From Hericium rajendrae (taxonomy: Eukaryota; Basidiomycota; Agaricomycetes; Russulales; Hericiaceae): a stretch of 64,000 nt of DNA. The first letter of the stretch is position 1; each line of letters begins with the position of its first letter. The stretch is taken from assembly GCA_033439255.1 (NCBI GenBank), contig CM065878.1:4278001-4342000 (forward strand), read 5' to 3'. Under the pieces are notes generated by a model. It did no database searches and was not told where the DNA came from. It saw only the letters and a program-made list of their open reading frames with translations. The translations under genes were made by a program, and so were the position numbers. Positions 58,301-64,000 of the stretch are shown here, one piece after another.

Positions 58301-58984
58301 CGTCGATGAGGAGTTCCTAGAATGACTAAGAAAGTCACGCTCATCGAAAGTGGCACACTCACTGATTACAGACTTGCGAGTCTGCAGATTATAAAACTTC
58401 CAACCCTTGTACCCCTCCGGATAACCAATAAAGATACACTTCTCCATATGGGGATCCAGGGACCTCCTCTTGTCCTTTGGCACATGCACATAGGCTGCAC
58501 ATCCTCACACTCGCAGATGCAAGACATCAGGCTTCGTGCCATGCTAGAGTTGGTAGGGAGTGGCATTCTCGACGGCAGAGGTACCCACACAGTTCCAAAT
58601 GTGCACATAAGCCGCCAGACACTCATCCCAGAATGTCTTGGGCAGCCCAGACTCCGCCAGCATCATGGTAACCCCCTCATCCATTGTACAGTTCGCTCAC
58701 TCAGCTACTCCATTCTGTTGAGGCCTGTTCTGCATGGTATGTTGACGAGTGATGCCTGCAGCAGTGGTAAAAGCAATGAACTCGTTCAACATGTACTCAC
58801 CCCCCTTATCATCTCGCAAGCCCTTGATCTGCGAGTCAAAGTGATTCTCAGCATAAGCTTTGAATGTCTTGAAAGCAGCAAAGGCCCTATCCTTCGTGCG
58901 AAGCAGATAGATGGTGCAGAAGCGGGAGTAGTCGTCAATAAAGCTGATCCAGTACTTGTAACCTCCGATGGACTGTGGATTGAA
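55388..58984 (-). mobile_element. Copia element fragment: integrase core to RNase H plus 3' LTR
   Basis: The 3' LTR is 55388-56005 (618 bp), preceded on the minus strand by a purine tract (CCGGGGGGAG). The pol region encodes the integrase core (IGGYKYWISFIDDYSRF), a Pro/Ser-rich linker, Copia reverse transcriptase (RYKARLVAKGFSQRPG, LDAEVYMKQPEGF, VPVFVDDG) and RNase H (SAVGSLLYLAGGTCPDIAY, STTEAEYIAA). Gag, protease and the 5' LTR are missing: upstream of about 58985 the sequence becomes Ty3-like. Much of the RT-RNase H frame is open. About two or three breaks lie near its start. The LTR suggests a young copy. Confidence 0.85.
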
Positions 58985-61900
58985 AGATTCAGTGCGCGGA
59001 ATCAGAAAATTAGGTTCGCTGGCGTGGTTGACGCATAAGTCAGGGAATAAGATGTGAAGGGAGTCCAGTGAGTTCCGCCGAAGCTCGTCAAAAATGTTGC
59101 TGAGGAATGAGAGGATCTTCATACCATACGGAGGAGGTTTTTCATCTGTCGAGACCACTGCCTCGGTCTTGTTATTGGTGATTCAGGGGCCTTTGCATCG
59201 GTACGCAGGCTGGTCAGGATGAAGGGGCTTGTCGTCAATGATAATGCCTGAGCCATGAGGACCACGGGGCTCATGCACAATAATCAGGACTTCGTGCGGA
59301 GGTACTGAATCATGAAGATAATTGTCAAGGGGTTTCAGGGACTTGCTCATAGTGATGAGAGATGGCATGCTGGCTGGCGTCGATCGTCCAGAGACGTGAA
59401 TGAGAGTGGTTCCAATGTTTGAAGCACAGCTACTCATCTCCGAGGCATCAGAGTCAGAATCGTCGATGCACGTTTTATAATGAGTGGGGTCGACAATGGT
59501 GTGAGCATAGAATGTTTCCCAGGCATCACCTTCATGGAGGGAGAATGTCGATTTGTGCGGCGAGTCCATTGATAGCTTAACGTCAGCAGCAAATAGCACT
59601 GATGCAGATTGAACGTCTTCGGGCTCAGCGTGCATGGGCTCAGGGTCAGACGATATCGAAGGTGATTCCAGTGAGGACGTGGATGGTGCATTTCGGAAAC
59701 GACCTCTGAAGGCAGGGTGTGACTTCAAGAAACGAAGGACAGGGCATGTATCTTTGTCGAGCCAGACGAGATTTTGTCGATAAGTGGAAATGAAGTGGTT
59801 GGTGAGGCCTGGGGACATACCCATCAGGTCTACCTCTACTACATCGGCCTCCTGCTCCCTCAGACACTCCATCAGACCCTCCTCTGCAATCTCATCCAAT
59901 ACATCTCCAGCAGGCTCCTGGGCTTGCGATTCTCTGAGATTCATCAGCTGGGAGGATCCTTCCTCCATCTCCTGGTCTTCATCAGCCTCAGGCTCTTTTG
60001 TCTCCTCAAATTCCAGTGGATCATGGTGATGCAAGAACTCCTGGACGAGCTCAAGTTTTAGGTCCTCATCGGGGCACATTCGCTTGAAGTTCTCGATGGC
60101 GATGTTGTCTGCGACATCCCTGAGCTTATGCTTGGTGATCATATGGTCAATGTGCTGGCAAAGAACGGCAGGTGGGAGCTCGGACATGTGGAAGCATCGA
60201 TTGTCTTCCTGGATGCCATTGACAAGCAGCGCCAAAGGTCCAATGGTTTTGCAAAGTTCATTGGACGTGATCGTGGCTCCATAGTGAACCATGATGTCGA
60301 TAAAGGAAGGCTGGCAGGGAAGAGTGGGTCTTGAGAGGGTCTGGGAGGATCCTGCCTCGGGCTCAGGGGTGTTGGGCTGTATAGGCACAAGTTCATCGGT
60401 ATGCTGTTGCACGATCGCATCTGCAGGAGGATAGATCCTGCCATGCATGCGACATGCCATATCAGAAAGGTCTTCAGCAGACGGATGATGTGTGAAGACT
60501 GGAATTAAGGCTCGATGAAGCAGCTCAGGTGACATGTGAGGTGGTACGTACACTCCGGCATCTCGTGGGTAAAAACTAATCCATGCAGTACCACACTCAA
60601 TGTGAACGTCTTGATTTGGCTGAGCGAGGACTAAGGTCATTTCAAGCATAATTAAATCGGTGTAGAGCTTATCAGTCAGTCCATCTACGCAATCCTCATA
60701 AAGAAGAATGGCCTCGCTCGAGTTGAGCAGAGCCTGAGAGACTTGAGATGTGTCACACAAGTAGCCTCGATTGGCCCAAGCACACAAGATGAGTTCAAAT
60801 GGAGAGCCTCTGCGATGCGCGCTGGTCCACTGAACAGGATGGAGCTGAGCGTGATGCTCGCAAACGGGAATGAAGTTGAAGGCAAATTTATCAATGGAAA
60901 TGGGTGATGGCTGAGGGACGTACTCGGGAGGTGGAAGCAGGAGTGGCCAAGCTGACTTAGCAGAGCCGTCTTGGCTCATATTTAAATCTAAGAATTTGGT
61001 TATGTTATCCAAAGTGAGCCTAGTACTCACCGGATAACCCTTGAGGCATAATAAGTCAAGTGCGCCTTGAAAATCGATGAGAGAATACATGGCAGGAGGA
61101 GGATAGGACAAAACAGAGGAATCTAGCAGAATGAGATCAGCACCGGCCTCAGGGATGCCTCCGGTGGGGTCAATCAGAGATTGGATCTGATCCGAGGATC
61201 TGGGTGCCTTGCCCTGATCTGTCTCCAGGATCTTATCTAACTCGTTTTGATCAGGCACGTCAGTGCTGTAATCTGCAAAGTATTCAATAACACAGGTACA
61301 TTGCTATCCTCGATCGTCACAGAATACACTTGAGATGTGGGTCGTGCTTGCAGGTATTGAGCCTCCATGCTCGAGGGTACGTGGTAATCCACCATGACCT
61401 CGAAACATGACTTAGAGACATCCTAGGGGTCCTTGAATACGAGGTAAGTTCCTTCTGACCATTCATCTATCGTAACAAAATTCTGCCTTTGCTAGGGTCA
61501 TCCGAGAAGCATGGGGAATGGAACATGATCTCCACAAAAGAGGTCAGCTTCTGTGTTGAGGCTTCCAATCGACAAAGGTACGTTTTGGACTAGTCCACGT
61601 AATTCCTTACTCTGACCGTTCGTGTCTTTCATCTGCACCATCTTTGCCATGTTGCACGGGATGTCTATGGACTCCCACCATACCTGCCGGTTCACCACAT
61701 TTAATTGTGAGCCAGTATCCACGATAGCTGTAATAGGCTTGTCTCCGCATCGCATGCAGATTCGTATCAAGTTGCCCTGCAAATTGTGCCTACCAGGTGA
61801 GCTATGTCTTGCTTGTTTCATCAGGAAAAGGGAAAATGTCTGACTGTCTGACTGTCTGACAGTTGTCTGAAATGTCTAAACTTCTGACCCACATATGGAT

Positions 61901-62933
61901 GGAATTACATATAGATTATTATTATATAGAGCTCAGATAGACTCAGACTTCAGTCTGACATCAGACAAAAATGTCTGAAAGGCACTTGACGATAGGGACC
62001 CGTCTAATTGGTCTGATTGTCTGATCATCTGGACCAGACAGAACCAGACAGAATCAGATCAGATTAGACAAAGTCAGACACCATTCAGACAAATGCTGGT
62101 TTACTGATGTTAAACATTACGCGTGCTGGCGCGCTTGACCGGGACTCCCTTTGCAGTGGTCTTCTGACCTTCGGAAAGTTCTCGAGCCATGGGCTCTCAT
62201 GCCTGTCCCCTTCTCCTCCACTGACCATGGCTACCATGGTCGTGGCTGCGATGGGATTAGACTCAGGAGATTTGAACTTCAGGCTATTGGTAAGTATCTG
62301 AGATATTTTCTTTGAAATCCCAATGACCTCACCAACTTTCAGCTGGATAAGAGACTCTAAGACTCATGCGAGGACCTTGGAGGATTCCACGATGGAGGAT
62401 ATGGCTGAACGGCGGACTTGCCATTTGATCTCGGGCACTGGTACGTCATTCTTTGAAGGTGACATGTCTGATCGCTTTACTGACTTGTTCTTTGTCGGGT
62501 TCTCCTTGTCTACCTCCATTTCAACATCATCACAAATGTATTCATCCCAAGATGGATCATATACTGGCTTTCTTGTGTCAATCGGGCACATGGGGGGTGA
62601 GTCATCGGCATTCTGAGGTATGTGGCAAGTTTCGACTGTCTCGTTCCATGAGCTTCGTCTGAGCTTCTTGGCAGGATGACCAAGTCGTTCTCCAGGAATC
62701 TTTGGTGCATTCATTGGTCATGATCCCATTGGAGGATCGACTGCTATTGCTTCATCCACTGTAGGTATGACTTGTGAGCCTCGGGGATCAGTTTCCGATG
62801 CACGGACTCATGCGTGCTGTTTTGGGCTAGAGGGTACGTGGACACCATCAAATATTTCTTTTTTGGCTCGTGTTCCTGCAGACTGACATGTTTGTCTCTT
62901 AGGTTCTTCGACATTCTTTGCCGTGGGATATAC
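58985..62933 (-). mobile_element. Ty3 element fragment: gag-type region, aspartic protease and downstream region
   Basis: Minus-strand frames at 62714-62364, 61821-61498, 61258-59183 and about 59158-58985. The second has a retropepsin active-site motif (AIVDTGSQLNVV) and ends in PMLLG; the Ty3 assignment rests mainly on this. The long 691-codon frame (61258-59183) is typical of the region after the protease in some basidiomycete Ty3 elements but I cannot name its domain. The outer piece is Lys/Asp-rich and gag-like. The element is broken in several places, holds a MITE and is bounded by Copia elements at both ends. Confidence 0.65.
61819..62109. mobile_element. TCTGA-family MITE (291 bp) in the Ty3 fragment
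   Basis: Ends CATCAGGAAAAGGG and GGTTTACTGATG, with TT at 61817-61818 and 62110-62111. These are the same end types as the 4.06-kb element, so it could be its deletion derivative. Confidence 0.85.
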
Positions 62934-64000
62934 TGTTGAAGTCTTTTGACTCAGCATCCTAGTGCAAAATCACAGCACAGTCAAGGCTCGATCCTAGGTC
63001 CTTCTGCAAGCATGCGGACACCTAGAGTCGAACCTAGGACTTGTGACTAGCTTGTAGTCTCTGAGATTCGATCTTAGAGACACTTGCTTAGTGCGCACTA
63101 CTCGGGAGTTGAACCTATGACCTTATGCTTTAACGCACTAGTCAGGATTCGAACCCGGGACCCTTACAGGTCAGTCTAGCACACTTTACCACTTAGCCAA
63201 CTGGTTGTTGTTACAGCTCTATTTTTCTCGGTCGCATTGCCTTGTCTATTGCTCTGCTTACTCTATGGCTTACTTCACTTTCGCTCTTTCGGGCCTTGCC
63301 CTTGTTGGTTGTGTCTACTGTACAGTTTTGAAGCCACTGCCCGGCAACTTCCGTAGAGCGTCGTACACCTGCGGTCCTATCGACTGTGAGCTCCTTAGTT
63401 GCTCACATTGGACTGCAGGTGCGCTATAGTGTTTCTTTCTCATGTATCTAGTTGCTCACATTGGACTGCAGTCTCTAATCGATCCCTGTGTCTCCCTTTC
63501 GCTTCCTGCGCTCCTGAGTCGCTCCCTATCGCTCAGATTCGCACTTTGACAGGTTATGGGCCCTGCGCTCTAGCGAAGTTTTCACATCATCGATATCTGC
63601 CCATCCACTCGTCCGATCTCGCCGATCTTTCGCCAACGACGTCGCCTCTGCGTACCTTCGTTGCGCACAAGTTTTCGCGCCGATCCGCTGAGCCATCCGG
63701 TCTTAACATCGTTGAGTTACTCTGCATCTATCTCTTATATCTCTATCCCCTCCGCTCTCAAAAAGCGTCGACCCTTCATTTTATCGACTTCTACCTTCGA
63801 CAATCAAGCCCGCTACACTATAGTGCCTTGCTGGTCTTCTCCGGTCCGACTCAGATATGTCGAACCCATTTTCGCACCTCATGCAAATTTCGAGGCTTTC
63901 GTCCTCGAACTATGTTCAGTGGAGTGAGGAGATCACCGCGGTCTTGAGGTTGAGGGGTCTATGGGGTATTGTGAGTGGTACTGAGCCCAAGCCGGATGTG
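62934..64000 (+). mobile_element. 5' end of a Copia element (LTR, primer site, start of gag), cut by the window end
   Basis: LTR 62934-63551 (618 bp, TGTTGAAG...TTTGACA). It is followed at once by GGTTATGGGCCCTGC, a primer-binding site complementary to the anticodon region of initiator tRNA-Met with one mismatch. Downstream, the frame near 63905-64000 begins a Copia gag (YVQWSEEITAVLRLRGLWG). Whether the rest is whole cannot be judged. The LTR differs more from the other two than they do from each other. Confidence 0.85.

Overview
The window looks like repeat-rich accessory DNA from a mushroom-type basidiomycete (Agaricomycetes). Evidence: short introns of about 50-60 bases with GTRAGT donors and CTRAY branch points, several F-box-type orphan genes, an aminoglycoside-phosphotransferase-like kinase, an orphan JmjC-like gene, a chromodomain Ty3 element, Copia elements and a Helitron helicase remnant. 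No rRNA, housekeeping tRNA or CRISPR array was seen. All calls come from reading the sequence; no database search was run.

Bases 1-22,400 hold most of the host-type genes: an F-box protein (995-2677, minus), a multi-exon Ulp1-type cysteine protease (3371-5495), the 5' part of a coiled-coil orphan gene (minus, to 6921), a solo Ty3 LTR (7363-7785), a decayed fragment of the splicing factor gene cef1/cdc5 beside a Helitron helicase remnant (8266-9552), a large JmjC-like gene disrupted by a MITE (9969-15994), an F-box/nucleotidyltransferase-like orphan (16249-17262), a second F-box-like gene (17604-18694, minus) and an APH-type kinase (21312-22355).

Bases 22,400-51,400 are almost entirely nested repeats, and three things stand out. 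(1) A repeat family, here called Z, carries an intron-like module: a GTRAGT donor, a TACTAAC-like branch point, a stem-loop whose arms differ between copies yet stay complementary, then an AG acceptor. Nine hairpins of this type are present. (2) A DNA-transposon family has CATCAG...CTGATG ends, 2-bp target duplications and TCTGA/TCAGA-rich terminal regions. It ranges from about 200-bp MITEs to elements of 4.06 kb (42130-46192) and 6.29 kb (33520-39812) that carry Z and other repeats as cargo. (3) A giant inverted repeat spans 27541-48765. Its two arms are each about 3.8 kb once later insertions are subtracted, and its centre is about 1.46 kb.

Bases 48,766-64,000 hold a partial DUF6532-like gene, a solo Copia LTR, a broken chromodomain Ty3 element with a nested MITE, a Copia pol fragment with its 3' LTR, a Ty3 gag-protease fragment, and the 5' end of another Copia element that runs out of the window. 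The retroelements are treated as fossils. Host genes lie mostly in the left third; the right two thirds record successive insertion, inverted duplication and decay.
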